Source of the DNA: Methanobrevibacter sp.
Lineage (GTDB): Archaea > Methanobacteriota > Methanobacteria > Methanobacteriales > Methanobacteriaceae
Assembly (NCBI GenBank): GCA_009777005.1
Contig: WRMT01000078.1
Span: forward strand, 1-11,222
Direction: 5' to 3'
DNA: 11,222 nt
The notes under the pieces are model-generated. The model did no database searches. It was not told the DNA's origin and worked only from the letters and a program-made list of their open reading frames with translations. The first letter of the stretch is position 1; every line of letters starts with the position of its first letter. Below, in pieces: positions 1 to 8,512 of this stretch. Both the position numbers and the translations under genes were made by a program.

Positions 1-586
1 ATTTAAAGTAGGTTAAAAAGTTAATTTTTACCTAATCCTGATTCATTAAAATTTTACTTATAGTATAGTCCTAAAAATAAAGTTTTTAATTAATGATAAT
101 TTTTAAAAATATTTAAATTCAGTTATTTTTAAATTTAATTTACTATTTTTTCTATTTTTCTAATAATAAAATTATTAATATTTATTTTTAAAATTAAAAA
201 TATTATTTATATATTAATTAGAAATTAAGTGATATTTTAACAAAACATTAATTACAATTTTTCCTCTCATGACTATAATAAATGTAAATCATGAACAAAT
301 AAGAAAAATATATCCTAATTATCTAATATATATTATTATTAGGAAATTTATATTACATCAAATATTCTTTTAATTATCAAAACTTGACATACTAAAATTA
401 AAAAAAAATAAAAAAACTTTATTACTTTTTTCAAGGAGATACTATTTTTTTTTAAAAAATTTGAAAAAAATCTTAGCTAATGCCATCTCCTCGAATCAAA
501 GACTTTTTCTTAAAATTAGTATTTTTAAGCTAGTTTTTCTAATGTTAATTATTACACACATTTTACGGATTAAATATATTAAATAA
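1..586. other. Long AT-rich non-coding stretch
   Basis: No open reading frame of credible length or composition is visible on either strand. The DNA is dominated by A and T runs, and stop codons are frequent in all frames. Within it I see a 7-bp inverted repeat (TCCTAAT at 313-319 with ATTAGGA at 338-344), a longer hairpin at 431-494, and a small one, CTTAAAA/TTTTAAG, near 510-530. These could be remains of terminators or of a decayed region. I see no tRNA, rRNA or known riboswitch. Confidence 0.6.
431..494. repeat. Isolated inverted repeat, possible hairpin
   Basis: The arms TCAAGGAGAT (431-440) and ATCTCCTCGA (485-494) pair at 9 of 10 positions. Inside the loop a run of nine T (445-453) faces a run of seven A (464-470), so a second, weaker stem could stack within it. 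The arms are GC-richer than the surrounding DNA, so the pairing is not simply A/T background. It may be part of a structured RNA, a terminator, or a remnant of a mobile element end. No family is recognised and no gene adjoins it. Confidence 0.45.
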
Positions 587-595
587 TATATAAAA
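587..595 (+). promoter_or_regulatory. TATA box of the decayed MNT-HEPN pair
   Basis: TATATAAAA matches an archaeal box A and lies about 40 bp upstream of the relic reading frame. It would place transcription start near 612-618. A purine-rich GAAGGA at 618-623 follows, eight bases before ATA at 632, which occupies the place where a start codon would be expected. The signal is consistent with a former functional promoter, but TATA-like strings are common in DNA this AT-rich. Confidence 0.4.
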
Positions 596-631
596 AATAT
601 TTATAAATAAAATAATTGAAGGAATGATAAT

Positions 632-956
632 ATAGTAGATAGTAAACAATTAGCTATTGATTTTGCAAAATCTTTAAAAATTCATCTCTAAATTATGAAA
701 ATTGTTTTATTTGGTTCTGTTGCCATAGATGATGTGCAGTAGAATCTGATATTGATGTACTTACTGTTATTAAAAAGTAGGAGATGAATTTGAAATTAGG
801 GATGAGGTCTATGGTAAAACATTTAGGACTGTTCTTGAAACAGGAGAATATCTCTCTGCTAAAATAATCCCAATAATAATCCCACTAAAACATTACGTAA
901 AATATAAAACCTTTTTTTATAGTACTGTAGATAAAGAAGGTGTTGAAATTGAATGA
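632..956 (+). pseudogene. Decayed MNT-type nucleotidyltransferase (antitoxin half of a HEPN/MNT pair)
   Basis: Conceptual translation across frames gives VDSKQLAIDFAKSLKIHL, then KIVLFGSVA, then ESDIDVLTVIK, then an open segment DEFEIRDEVYGKTFRTVLE that ends in GVEIE and TGA (783-956). The GS...SDID pattern is the nucleotidyltransferase signature of the small MNT proteins that pair with HEPN partners. In working pairs MNT acts as antitoxin, by AMPylating the HEPN toxin in characterised cases. The gene is broken: ATA (632-634) stands at the expected start, TAA interrupts at 689-691, a frameshift separates KIVLFGSVA from ESDID (about 724-740), and a stop or frameshift sits at 778-783. The arginine after GSVA that is usual in the family is also lost. 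The stop overlaps the HEPN start as ATGA. A sequencing error origin is unlikely given the number of lesions. Confidence 0.75.
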
Positions 957-1308
957 GCAGATATAATAATTTAAAAAAACAATCGAAACATTAGATGATG
1001 CTGAATTTAGTTTTTATCATGAACTGTATAATATTTCTATAATCATTCTTATTATGATGTGTTTTATAGGCAATAGCACTATTGCTTAAAAAAGAAGTAT
1101 AAACTAAAACACAGAGAGTTAATTCATCGATTAGTTAGAATACGTTGTTAAAGGTAATTTTGATGAAAAAATAGCTATAAAACTATCTAGATTGGAAGAA
1201 GATAGAAATAAAGTAGATTATGAGTTTAATCTCACCAGAAAAATGAAAGCAGAAATAAACTTAAAAGACATGAAAAAATTCAAAGAATGTAGGAAATTTA
1301 TCAATTAA
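953..1308 (+). pseudogene. Decayed HEPN-domain protein (toxin half of a HEPN/MNT pair)
   Basis: ATG at 953 overlaps the stop of the upstream MNT relic (ATGA), the usual layout of this two-gene module. Reading across frames gives MSRYNNLKK, then TIETLDDAEFSFYHELYN (from 979), YYDVFYR (from 1050), AIALLLKKEV (from 1070), KHRELIHRLVR (from about 1107), and an uninterrupted end from 1138 with KGNFDEKIAIKLSRLEEDRNK through to TAA at 1306. The order 'YY..FY / ALLLKK / K.HR..IH / L...R...DY' is typical of HEPN proteins, which are RNases or RNA-binding toxins. At least four frame changes are needed, the first in an A7 tract at 973-979, so no functional product is expected. The intact C-terminal third suggests fairly recent decay. 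Confidence 0.72.
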
Positions 1309-1312
1309 CTTT

Positions 1313-1327
1313 AAAAAAAAAAAAAAA
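1313..1327. other. A15 homopolymer (T15 on the minus strand)
   Basis: A run of fifteen A follows the HEPN relic. Read on the minus strand it is a T15 tract about 220 bp downstream of the nrdD stop. Archaeal RNA polymerase can terminate at oligo-T, so it could serve as a back-up terminator for nrdD transcripts. This role is inference only. The tract may equally be a slippage product in non-coding DNA. Confidence 0.3.
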
Positions 1328-1361
1328 GCTAAAAAAATTGTAATTTAAAGAAAAACCCTTA

Positions 1362-1369
1362 ATTTATTG
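1362..1369. repeat. Left target-site duplication of the MITE-like element
   Basis: ATTTATTG lies directly left of the element at 1370-1490. The identical eight bases recur at its right edge (1491-1498). Confidence 0.5.
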
Positions 1370-1490
1370 GGCACTGCCAAAATCAACTGGTTGGAACCAT
1401 TCAAAAGTTCTGTGAATTATAAGTGAAAGTAAATTTAACGATTTTTTCACAAAAGTCTAAAACCCAAAACTAGTGAAATTCGGCAGTACT
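1370..1490. mobile_element. MITE-like 121-bp element with terminal inverted repeats
   Basis: The ends are imperfect inverted repeats. The left end (1370-1392) begins GGCACTGCC and the reverse complement of the right end (1468-1490) begins AGTACTGCC; 16 of 23 positions agree, with a shared ACTGCC core and a shared ACT.GTT inner part. The 8-bp direct repeat ATTTATTG abuts both ends exactly, as a target-site duplication would. The 75-bp centre encodes nothing, so it would depend on a transposase made elsewhere, or it is the deletion relic of a full insertion sequence. From memory, ISM1 of Methanobrevibacter smithii has inverted repeats of about 29 bp and an 8-bp duplication, which would fit in size, but I cannot compare the ends here. 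It sits between the convergent HEPN relic and nrdD. The mismatches in the arms imply age or divergence. Confidence 0.5.
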
Positions 1491-1498
1491 ATTTATTG
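1491..1498. repeat. Right target-site duplication of the MITE-like element
   Basis: ATTTATTG directly follows the right inverted repeat and is identical to 1362-1369. Confidence 0.5.
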
Positions 1499-1548
1499 AG
1501 TATTATCTTTACTATGATTTTCTTCAAAATTTTGAGTATTAATAATAG

Positions 1549-3867
1549 TTAACTATCTTCAAATCTACGCCTATCAGATAATTCCTGCCTTTTACCAGCA
1601 TTCCACCCTCCAGATGAGGATTTTGCTTTGCCTACTTGTTGAACATATCCTGTAATTCTGTCATACCACTCAACATCCTCACGTTCACCACAAGTTGGGC
1701 ATTGGTTATTTAATCCTTTCATAAGGGTTTTACACTTAATACAGAAGCTTAATGCAGAGCTATATGCCCAAAATCCAATATCTGACTTTTTAACTATTTT
1801 ATTTGTTAAACTCATTAATGAATCAGGATCAGAATAAGATTCACCCATGAAACCATGGAATATATGTCCTCCTGGAGTTAAGCTATGGTATTGCTCTTCA
1901 ATTCTAATTCTATCAATGAACGAAGTGTTTGAATTTACTGGTACATGAGAAGAGTTAGTATAATAGTTTGCTCCTTTTTCACCTTGTACAATAGCTTTAT
2001 CATGGAATTGGTCCCTATCTAATGTAGCAAATCTATAAGCTGTTGATTCAGCTGGTGTTTGTAGAACAGACCATCTGTATCCTGTATCATTTTTTAATTC
2101 TGCTGTTCTACTAGCCATATGCTTTAAAACTTTAATACCAAATTTATTTGACGCAGGATCCTCAATTCCAGTACCAAATAATGACATTAACATTTCATTT
2201 AAACCAACAAAACCAAATGATAATGTTGCATTGTTTATTCTGTAATAGGTATCATCTTCAACTTTTTGATCAAGGAAAGGTAGTAAACTATAATCGTTTA
2301 AACATTTTAATCCTTGTTCTCTTCTAATGGATAGTGTTTCAATAGCTAAGTCCATATAAGAATCAAGATATTCAAAAACTTCGGATTCATCTCTTGATTG
2401 ATAAGCTATTCTTGGGAAATTAAGAGTTACATATGCAAGGTTTCCTGTTCTAAAACAATCATTATCCCAATCCCCAGTCCAATCATTTTGCAAACATGTT
2501 CTACAACCCATATAATTAGCCATATCACTCCTATAGTCAGGTAACATATTAACAAAATAAGAAGAACCATATTTAGCAGAGAGTTCATGAACCATTCTTA
2601 GGTCATCTTCATAGTCTTTTTTTAGTGTTTCTTTTCTAAGGGTGTAGGTTGTGTTGGGGAATAAGTGTGGCTTACCATCAGCATCTCCTTCAAGTAAAGT
2701 TTCAGTAAATGCTTTTTGTAATAATCTAACTTCTTCTTCATAATCTCCATAAGTACCTGAAGATAGTCCCTTCGGACCATAAGCTGTTTCCTGCTCTAAG
2801 AATTTAGGAACACCAAACTCTAAACCCATACTTGTAAATGGAACTTGAGAACCTCTTGCTGCATAAGCCATGTTAAGATTGTATATTAACATTTGAACAG
2901 CTTGTTTAATCTTTTCATAAGAGAGTCCTCTTGCAAATGGTGCAACAAAAACATTCCACAAGGACATTCCCTGTCCTCCAGACATATTTTGTTGTGCTGC
3001 AAGCATTATCTCCCCAGTATGATTCATTAAAGTTTCAATATGATTGGGAGGTCCAGCTACTGATGTATGATCCCCTGTGCCATCAACTTTAAGACCATAT
3101 TTAATAAACATTCTTAAATCATGTTGCATACAATTTAAAGGCCTACCTGCAAAAAATTCCAAATCATGAATATGAATGTCTCCAGACATATGAGCATCAG
3201 CTAAGTTTGCAGGTAAGACATGTAAAAGAGCATATTGCTTTAATGCTTCATCTGCAACATATTTATGCACACTTTCAGGATTATGAATCATATTTGCATT
3301 ATCACGAGATCCATTTTCAATTAAAGAAGTGATATTATAAACAGGAATACCAAGCCTAGTATATTTGCTTCTTAAATCTTCTAAACCATATTCAACTAAC
3401 TTAGTATTTACAATCTCACGTATCATTGGAGCTGTTAAATACTCTACATTAAGTTTTTTAAGTTCTTTCCAAACATTAGAAGCTATTTCAAAAGCAGTCT
3501 CTTGAGAAGCTCCTGTTTCTTGAACCAGTGTATTAGCTATTTTTGACAAATCAAAAGGTTCTATTTTATCCCTTGAAGTTCTAACTTTTAATGCTGTTGT
3601 AGCTAAATATTTATTTGCTACTTCTTCATCTATATCAGATAATACTTCATAAACTATTTTTTTGATTTCCTTGGTTGTTATTCCATCATAAGTAGAAGAA
3701 GCAACCTTAGAAATAATTTTATCAGATTCAAAATAAGGAGCTTCAACTAATATTAATGATTTGACCAATTTTTCATAGCTAAACCTTTCCATGATTCCAT
3801 TTTTTTTCTTTACAGAAAGTTCAATATCTTCAAATATGTCATCTACAATTTTTGATTTACCTTGCAT
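1549..3867 (-). CDS. nrdD: Anaerobic (class III) ribonucleoside-triphosphate reductase
   Basis: Glycyl-radical enzyme that reduces ribonucleoside triphosphates to deoxyribonucleotides for DNA synthesis in the cytoplasm of anaerobes. The N terminus holds what look like two ATP-cone regulatory domains (about residues 19-100 and 101-170), which sense ATP/dATP. The barrel follows, with the thiyl-radical cysteine in LNCMQHD (C246) and the second active-site cysteine in MGCRTC (C455). The C terminus has a zinc site (C709, C712, C723, C726) and the radical glycine G740 in RITGYVQ, followed by the usual WNAGKRQEL tail. At 772 aa it looks complete. The start ATG at 3867 is preceded by GGGG seven bases upstream, a weak ribosome binding site, and by a tandem repeat array. 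M26 is a less likely alternative start. The radical-generating activase gene nrdG is not in this window. An extra cysteine, C458, next to C455 may bear on the reductant used. Confidence 0.97.
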   Translation of the reverse strand: MQGKSKIVDDIFEDIELSVKKKNGIMERFSYEKLVKSLILVEAPYFESDKIISKVASSTYDGITTKEIKKIVYEVLSDIDEEVANKYLATTALKVRTSRDKIEPFDLSKIANTLVQETGASQETAFEIASNVWKELKKLNVEYLTAPMIREIVNTKLVEYGLEDLRSKYTRLGIPVYNITSLIENGSRDNANMIHNPESVHKYVADEALKQYALLHVLPANLADAHMSGDIHIHDLEFFAGRPLNCMQHDLRMFIKYGLKVDGTGDHTSVAGPPNHIETLMNHTGEIMLAAQQNMSGGQGMSLWNVFVAPFARGLSYEKIKQAVQMLIYNLNMAYAARGSQVPFTSMGLEFGVPKFLEQETAYGPKGLSSGTYGDYEEEVRLLQKAFTETLLEGDADGKPHLFPNTTYTLRKETLKKDYEDDLRMVHELSAKYGSSYFVNMLPDYRSDMANYMGCRTCLQNDWTGDWDNDCFRTGNLAYVTLNFPRIAYQSRDESEVFEYLDSYMDLAIETLSIRREQGLKCLNDYSLLPFLDQKVEDDTYYRINNATLSFGFVGLNEMLMSLFGTGIEDPASNKFGIKVLKHMASRTAELKNDTGYRWSVLQTPAESTAYRFATLDRDQFHDKAIVQGEKGANYYTNSSHVPVNSNTSFIDRIRIEEQYHSLTPGGHIFHGFMGESYSDPDSLMSLTNKIVKKSDIGFWAYSSALSFCIKCKTLMKGLNNQCPTCGEREDVEWYDRITGYVQQVGKAKSSSGGWNAGKRQELSDRRRFEDS

Positions 3868-3878
3868 TAAAAAACCCC

Positions 3879-4202
3879 AAAACTTAATCCCAACTGCTTA
3901 ACCCATTAAAACCAAATAACAAAAACCTAATACCAACTACATAAACCAATAAAAACCTAATACCAACTACATAATCCAATAAAAACCAAACAATAAAAAC
4001 CTAATACCAACTACATAATCCAATAAAAACCAAACAATAAAAACCTAATACCAACTGTTTAACCCATTAAAACCAATAATAAAAACTTAATCTCTATGGA
4101 CTACTCATCAAAGCCAATAATAAAAACTTAATCTCTATGGACTACTCATCAAAGCCAATAATAAAAACTTAATCCTATTGATTATTCATTATAGCTAATA
4201 AT
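3879..4202. repeat. Tandem array of eight units of about 30-44 bp in the nrdD leader
   Basis: Eight head-to-tail units begin AAAA(A)C(C/T)TAAT on the plus strand: 3879-3920, 3921-3950 (short), 3951-3994, 3995-4038, 4039-4080, 4081-4121, 4122-4162 and 4163-4202. Units 3 and 4 are identical over 44 bp and units 6 and 7 are identical over 41 bp. Units 1 and 5 share CTG(C/T)TTAACCCATT, and unit 8 is a diverged relative of 6 and 7. The pattern implies repeated local duplication. In the nrdD sense direction each unit ends (G)ATTA(A/G)GTTTTT (four T in unit 1), so T tracts recur about every 42 bases up to 11 bp before the start codon. There are no unique spacers between units, so it is not a CRISPR array, and stops in all frames exclude coding. 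A role in transcription control or attenuation is inference. Confidence 0.85.
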
Positions 4203-4307
4203 AATATTTACAAAAACTTGTGGAAATAATAATTATCATACTCTATATGAATCAAAAAATAAATAAAAATTTCTATAAAAGAGATGAAATTATTATGTCT
4301 AAAATTA

Positions 4308-4315
4308 TATATAAA
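4308..4315 (-). promoter_or_regulatory. Candidate TATA box for nrdD
   Basis: On the minus strand this reads TTTATATA, a good match to the methanogen box A. It would start transcription around 4283 and give a leader of about 415 nt that contains the whole tandem array. A rival box A lies at 4434-4442. The AT-rich context makes any single box uncertain. Confidence 0.35.
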
Positions 4316-4433
4316 ATTTACTATAATAGTTTATAAATCATTATATCTACTTTAAAATCAAAATTATCATGAAAAAATAGATTTGTAATAATTAAAAAGT
4401 ATTATTTAGTAATATCTTATGAATTAAACAAAG

Positions 4434-4442
4434 TTATATAAA
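4434..4442 (-). promoter_or_regulatory. Alternative TATA box for nrdD
   Basis: On the minus strand this reads TTTATATAA, 52-60 bp downstream of the polC stop codon and about 570 bp from the nrdD start. If used, it would give an even longer leader than the box at 4308-4315. No internal TATA box is evident inside the repeat array closer to nrdD, so transcription probably crosses the array in either case. Confidence 0.3.
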
Positions 4443-4493
4443 TCATAGCTCTTGTATAAAATAATTGCTATAATTTAGCTAAAAATTGTCTAT

Positions 4494-7400
4494 TCATAAG
4501 AAAATATCTAAAGAACTTTGCTTTGATTTATCACTTTCAAATAAGGAATCTACTCCAAATTCTTGTATTTCTAACCTTTGAGTTAAATAGGGACTTATAG
4601 GATAACGATTTACTAAATCTTTTGATATTTCTAAATATTTAACTACTGATCCTTTTGAAACACTTAACATAAGATTTTCTCCACATTTACACTTACCAGT
4701 AAGTGGTATTCTTCTATATTTAGAATTACATTTAGCACATCTAACTTTTTGTTTTGAAAAAGCTCTTGAGTTACCCATGATATCCGGTAAAAAATGAGAA
4801 GACAGTACTCCTTCTACAACTCCTTTTTGATCCACAGCCCTAATCTTTTCAGCTAAAGCTATTTGAGATTCGACTTTCTCTTTCATAGAAGGTAGTGTTT
4901 TATAAAGACATATATTAGGACCAGCATGAATATTTGTGGTATTGTGAGAAAACATTAAATTTTCATATTGTTGTGGAGTTCCAAGGTGCATTGAAACATT
5001 ATCAACCACATCTAAAGCTTCACTAGGTTTTAAACTCTCTTGAGTTTTATTAAAAAATTCTAATGAAAACTTTTCTAAAACATCAATATTATGAGATTCA
5101 TCATCAATTTCCTCTGGATCAATTCTTGAAGATAAAACTAATGGTGCATCCATACTCCCTCCACGAGTACTAGGTAAATATGATTTTGAAAAATTGATTA
5201 ACGCATCCAAAAGTAACATTACAGAATCTTCATCACTATCACAATTTCTTCGTTTAGCTGAATGGAAATAAGGATGAGCATAACAAGCTAATGCATTGGT
5301 AAAACCTACAATTCGACCAAGTACTCCTGCAGAAGTATGTGGAGCTAATCCAACAATCAAGTGACCAATTAAATCCTCTTTTTTTTCAATATTGTAAAAC
5401 TTATCCATTGAATAAAATCTATCCAATAAATCATCCATAAAATTAGCTACATTAACTAGGTATTCACCACAATTTCTACTTACAACAACATCTTGAACTT
5501 TTAGCTCAATAACTTGATTAACATTTTGAATTTCATTACCATAAGCATCTTTTTCATATCCCATGGATTTGAGTTTATCAATGGATACTCCTATTTCATA
5601 AGGTGTAAAATGTGTTAGTGGTAAATCAGTAGAATCATGTCTTATAGTAGCATCTTTAAAAACAAAAACATCGTTTTTAGATCTGAGTATCCCTTTTTCC
5701 AATGGTTCTGGAAGTTTAGATTCAGAAATCATGCCTTTGACTCCTTTAACTTCGTCAACTCGCCTAACTTTTATGTTATCAGCAGCTTTCCTTAAAAGCC
5801 CAGACACATTAATATTTTTTCTTCCAGAATTACCAATTACTGTAGGTGAACCACAATGAGGACATAATGATTGAAAAGAGCTTAATTGACAATTAGTACA
5901 TTTCCTTCTTGAAATATCAATACTAATATTTCCTTTCTTAGAAGCTTCAGCAATAAGTCTTCGAGTTCCACCAGCAGTACCAATTGGGAAAAGCCCATGA
6001 GGAGCTGGTCTCATCAATCTTTCTTTAGATTTTTCAGGTCTTCCAACACGAGTTCCAATGTAAATAGGAGACTTGTCCATGATTTTAATATCCGATACCT
6101 TATTTAATGCATTAAGAGCATTATCATCTTTATCAAAATCATTAGCTACTGGTTCATTATTTAATTCTTTATTTAAAGTGTTAATAAGTGCATATGCATC
6201 ATCATTAGCTAAGATAACTTTTAAATCCTTTAACCTATGTGGAACTCCTATAACTTCTAAAATTCTTTTTTCATAGGATAAATCTAATTTAAAATCTTCA
6301 TTTTCTTCAAAATTATCTTTATATTTATTAATCCACTTTATTAAAGCATTCAATTCATCAATGGATACATCATTATAAGAATAAGTATAGCTTGGATGTA
6401 ATGCAACATCATATTTTTTAGAAATTTCAAATGCATCTTTAGCAGAAATATAGCTATTTTCCTTATTTGTTAAATCTCCTAAAGAATTTAAATCTAAATC
6501 TCCTTCATTGTATTTATCTGAATTTTTTATTAGTTCAATCCACCATTCTTCACACCAAGCTGATGGAAGTAATCTTTGGTTGTTTCTTAAAAATTCACCA
6601 AAAGCGATTAATATATCTCCTAAAAACAATATTTCAGCTACTTGCCTTTTAATATCCTTAGCTTCACTAACAGAAGATACTTTAACAACATCACCATTTT
6701 TTAACTTTACAATTGGTCCTTCAATAGAATCCACTGGAACAACACAAGTTCCTTTTCCAGGTCTTTCAATTTTAAGTTGTGTTCCAACAGCTAAAAATTC
6801 CAATAATTCCATCGTTGCAGGGTTAACACCCATAGCAGCTAGACCAGTATTACGTGACCTGCCATATCTTAGTCTAAATCCTCCTTTTTCTGAAGGATAT
6901 CCTAAAACTGGTCTTCCACCAATAATATCTTGAATATATTTAGCATCCTCTTTTGAAGGAGCATTTATCTTTTTTTGTTTTTCTTCTGTTTCATCATCAT
7001 CAGAGGTTATTTTAGGAGTGTTATCTTTTGAAAACTCTTTTAGCCAGTCCCAACCTTCTAATTCAAGATTATGAGCATATTTTAATACTTTCTGAGATTT
7101 TTGAATTATTCCTTCAACCATAGCTAGTAATGCTCCACCACGGATGTTATTAGTCTCTACTCTTTCTAAATCTCTGTGTGATACTTCTACTTTTTCTGTT
7201 TGTTCGCCTGTAACTTCAATAGGAATATTTCGAGCAGCTAAACGTACTTCATCAGGTTTTGGAGAATATTGTAGATTAGTAACCTCTGATTCATAAAGTT
7301 CAGCTTCTTCAACATATCTCTCTATCTCATCTTCAATAGGTTTATAATTACTTAATCCAGTAGCTACTTTAATACAATCACCAATAAGAACAGCTAATGC

Positions 7401-7853
7401 TGCTGCAGTTCCACCAGCACTCCTAATAGGTCCTGCAAAGTAAACAGCTAAATATTTTGTACCATCAAAGTTTTTTTTAATACTTACCTTAGCTATTCCC
7501 TCAAGTGGAGCAGCTACCACACCTTCAGTTAAAATAGCTAGTGCCGTCCTTAATGCTTGATCTGCAAGAGCCTCCCCATCTATCTTGTCTTTTTCTCCAC
7601 TTTCATCAATTTCCCCTGAAGATATTTCTTCAGCTATTTTAAAAGCTACTTCTTCTCTAGACATGTCCTCTTCTAATTCTTTTATATGTTTAGCTATTCC
7701 TACTGGACCAACAAGACCCTCGACCCTTTCAGCTAAATCTTTAGCTAAGGGAATTTCTGTTTTTGTTTCAACGTCAAGCCCTTTTGATCTAGCTTCATTA
7801 GCTATATCATAGAGGACTTTTGTTTCTTTCTCTAAAACTTCGAAGTAATCCAT
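4494..7853 (-). CDS. polC: DNA polymerase II (family D) large subunit DP2
   Basis: Catalytic subunit of the archaeal replicative polymerase PolD; it works with the small exonuclease subunit DP1, which is not in this window. The N-terminal region (MDYFEVLE...GPVGIAKHIKELE) and the block FAGPIRSAGGTAAALAVLIGD are characteristic of DP2. A zinc site lies at C652, C655, C664 and C667, and a second at C1039, C1042, C1055 and C1057. The catalytic aspartates are in RRNCDSDED (D872, D874), followed by the conserved RGGSMDAPLVL. The last eight residues, QSSLDIFL (1112-1119), form a PCNA-binding PIP box. Length (1119 aa) is normal for an intein-free DP2; an acidic low-complexity insert lies near residues 280-300. 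The start is supported by AAGGGA four bases upstream. Serine 873 replaces the glycine I expect in the NCDGD motif. It is probably transcribed alone. Confidence 0.98.
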   Translation of the reverse strand: MDYFEVLEKETKVLYDIANEARSKGLDVETKTEIPLAKDLAERVEGLVGPVGIAKHIKELEEDMSREEVAFKIAEEISSGEIDESGEKDKIDGEALADQALRTALAILTEGVVAAPLEGIAKVSIKKNFDGTKYLAVYFAGPIRSAGGTAAALAVLIGDCIKVATGLSNYKPIEDEIERYVEEAELYESEVTNLQYSPKPDEVRLAARNIPIEVTGEQTEKVEVSHRDLERVETNNIRGGALLAMVEGIIQKSQKVLKYAHNLELEGWDWLKEFSKDNTPKITSDDDETEEKQKKINAPSKEDAKYIQDIIGGRPVLGYPSEKGGFRLRYGRSRNTGLAAMGVNPATMELLEFLAVGTQLKIERPGKGTCVVPVDSIEGPIVKLKNGDVVKVSSVSEAKDIKRQVAEILFLGDILIAFGEFLRNNQRLLPSAWCEEWWIELIKNSDKYNEGDLDLNSLGDLTNKENSYISAKDAFEISKKYDVALHPSYTYSYNDVSIDELNALIKWINKYKDNFEENEDFKLDLSYEKRILEVIGVPHRLKDLKVILANDDAYALINTLNKELNNEPVANDFDKDDNALNALNKVSDIKIMDKSPIYIGTRVGRPEKSKERLMRPAPHGLFPIGTAGGTRRLIAEASKKGNISIDISRRKCTNCQLSSFQSLCPHCGSPTVIGNSGRKNINVSGLLRKAADNIKVRRVDEVKGVKGMISESKLPEPLEKGILRSKNDVFVFKDATIRHDSTDLPLTHFTPYEIGVSIDKLKSMGYEKDAYGNEIQNVNQVIELKVQDVVVSRNCGEYLVNVANFMDDLLDRFYSMDKFYNIEKKEDLIGHLIVGLAPHTSAGVLGRIVGFTNALACYAHPYFHSAKRRNCDSDEDSVMLLLDALINFSKSYLPSTRGGSMDAPLVLSSRIDPEEIDDESHNIDVLEKFSLEFFNKTQESLKPSEALDVVDNVSMHLGTPQQYENLMFSHNTTNIHAGPNICLYKTLPSMKEKVESQIALAEKIRAVDQKGVVEGVLSSHFLPDIMGNSRAFSKQKVRCAKCNSKYRRIPLTGKCKCGENLMLSVSKGSVVKYLEISKDLVNRYPISPYLTQRLEIQEFGVDSLFESDKSKQSSLDIFL

Positions 7854-7857
7854 TATA

Positions 7858-7863
7858 TCCCTT
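7858..7863 (-). promoter_or_regulatory. Ribosome binding site of polC
   Basis: On the minus strand AAGGGA lies four bases before the ATG at 7853. It is the only purine-rich site nearby and supports that start. Confidence 0.55.
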
Positions 7864-7882
7864 AAATATTATTAATAAGCAA

Positions 7883-7906
7883 AATAACTATTAATTTTTA
7901 GTTATT
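7883..7906. promoter_or_regulatory. 8-bp inverted repeat upstream of polC, possible operator
   Basis: AATAACTA (7883-7890) and TAGTTATT (7899-7906) are perfect inverted arms with an 8-base spacer, centred about 41 bp before the polC start codon. The size and position suit a dimeric regulator site or a leader hairpin. No cognate regulator is visible, and chance is possible in DNA this rich in A and T. Confidence 0.3.
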
Positions 7907-8330
7907 AAGTGATTTTTAAGTGGTTATATTATTATTTTTATGAAAAATTAAAAAATTTTATTAAAAAAATGAAAAATTAAAAAAAAATAAAATCATTATA
8001 AAGTTTAAAAATTATCTAAATTATTAAATATTAAAAAATAAATATTAAAAAATTATAAAAATAGTTAAAAATAATTATTAAAAGTTTAAATTATATTAAA
8101 AGTTTAAATTAAAAATAATTATTTAAAAGTTTTAAAATCACATAAGTTGTAAATAGGAATTTTTTGACAATTTTTTATTTGTAAAAATTAGTATTTAATT
8201 TTATCTAATATTTTTAATAATAATTAATAATAAAATATTAACTAAAATATCATATCTTGATTTTTAGGATTTGAAAAAGGTATTTAAAAAAATTAAAAAA
8301 ATAAAAATATGAAAATTTACTTATTAATTT
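7907..8330. other. AT-rich intergenic stretch between the ATPase and polC
   Basis: This is almost pure A/T sequence with no credible reading frame. Two copies of a 17-base motif occur at 8077-8093 and 8095-8111. No clear TATA box for polC stands out from the background, so its promoter cannot be assigned with confidence. No RNA gene is recognised. Confidence 0.55.
8077..8111. repeat. Direct repeat of 17 bp
   Basis: ATTAAAAGTTTAAATTA occurs twice in tandem, at 8077-8093 and 8095-8111, one base apart. It is low complexity and probably arose by slippage. No function is suggested. Confidence 0.5.
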
Positions 8331-8432
8331 TCAATAATTTGTTTCTATTAAAGACTTAGCTATTAATACAACACCGATTTTCTTGTATTCTTGCATAATA
8401 TTTTCAGATAAATTATAATCAAATCGATAATC
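8331..8432 (-). pseudogene. Possible gene remnant of 33 codons
   Basis: A minus-strand stretch without an in-frame start reads DYRFDYNLSENIMQEYKKIG followed by VVLIAKSLIETNY and TGA. The residue mix looks protein-like (alternating polar and hydrophobic residues, an amphipathic helix candidate), and the DNA is less AT-rich than on either side. An in-frame TAA (8433-8435) precedes it. A neighbouring frame gives HSINFLPLRLSI just upstream, so a frameshift could join the two. I do not recognise the family. It may be the 3' end of a decayed gene or chance. Confidence 0.3.
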
Positions 8433-8512
8433 TTAATGGTAAAAAATTAATACTGTGCTTTATTATAAGGCATAATATTCATTTACTTTTTTTCAATTGT
8501 AATTATTGAGTT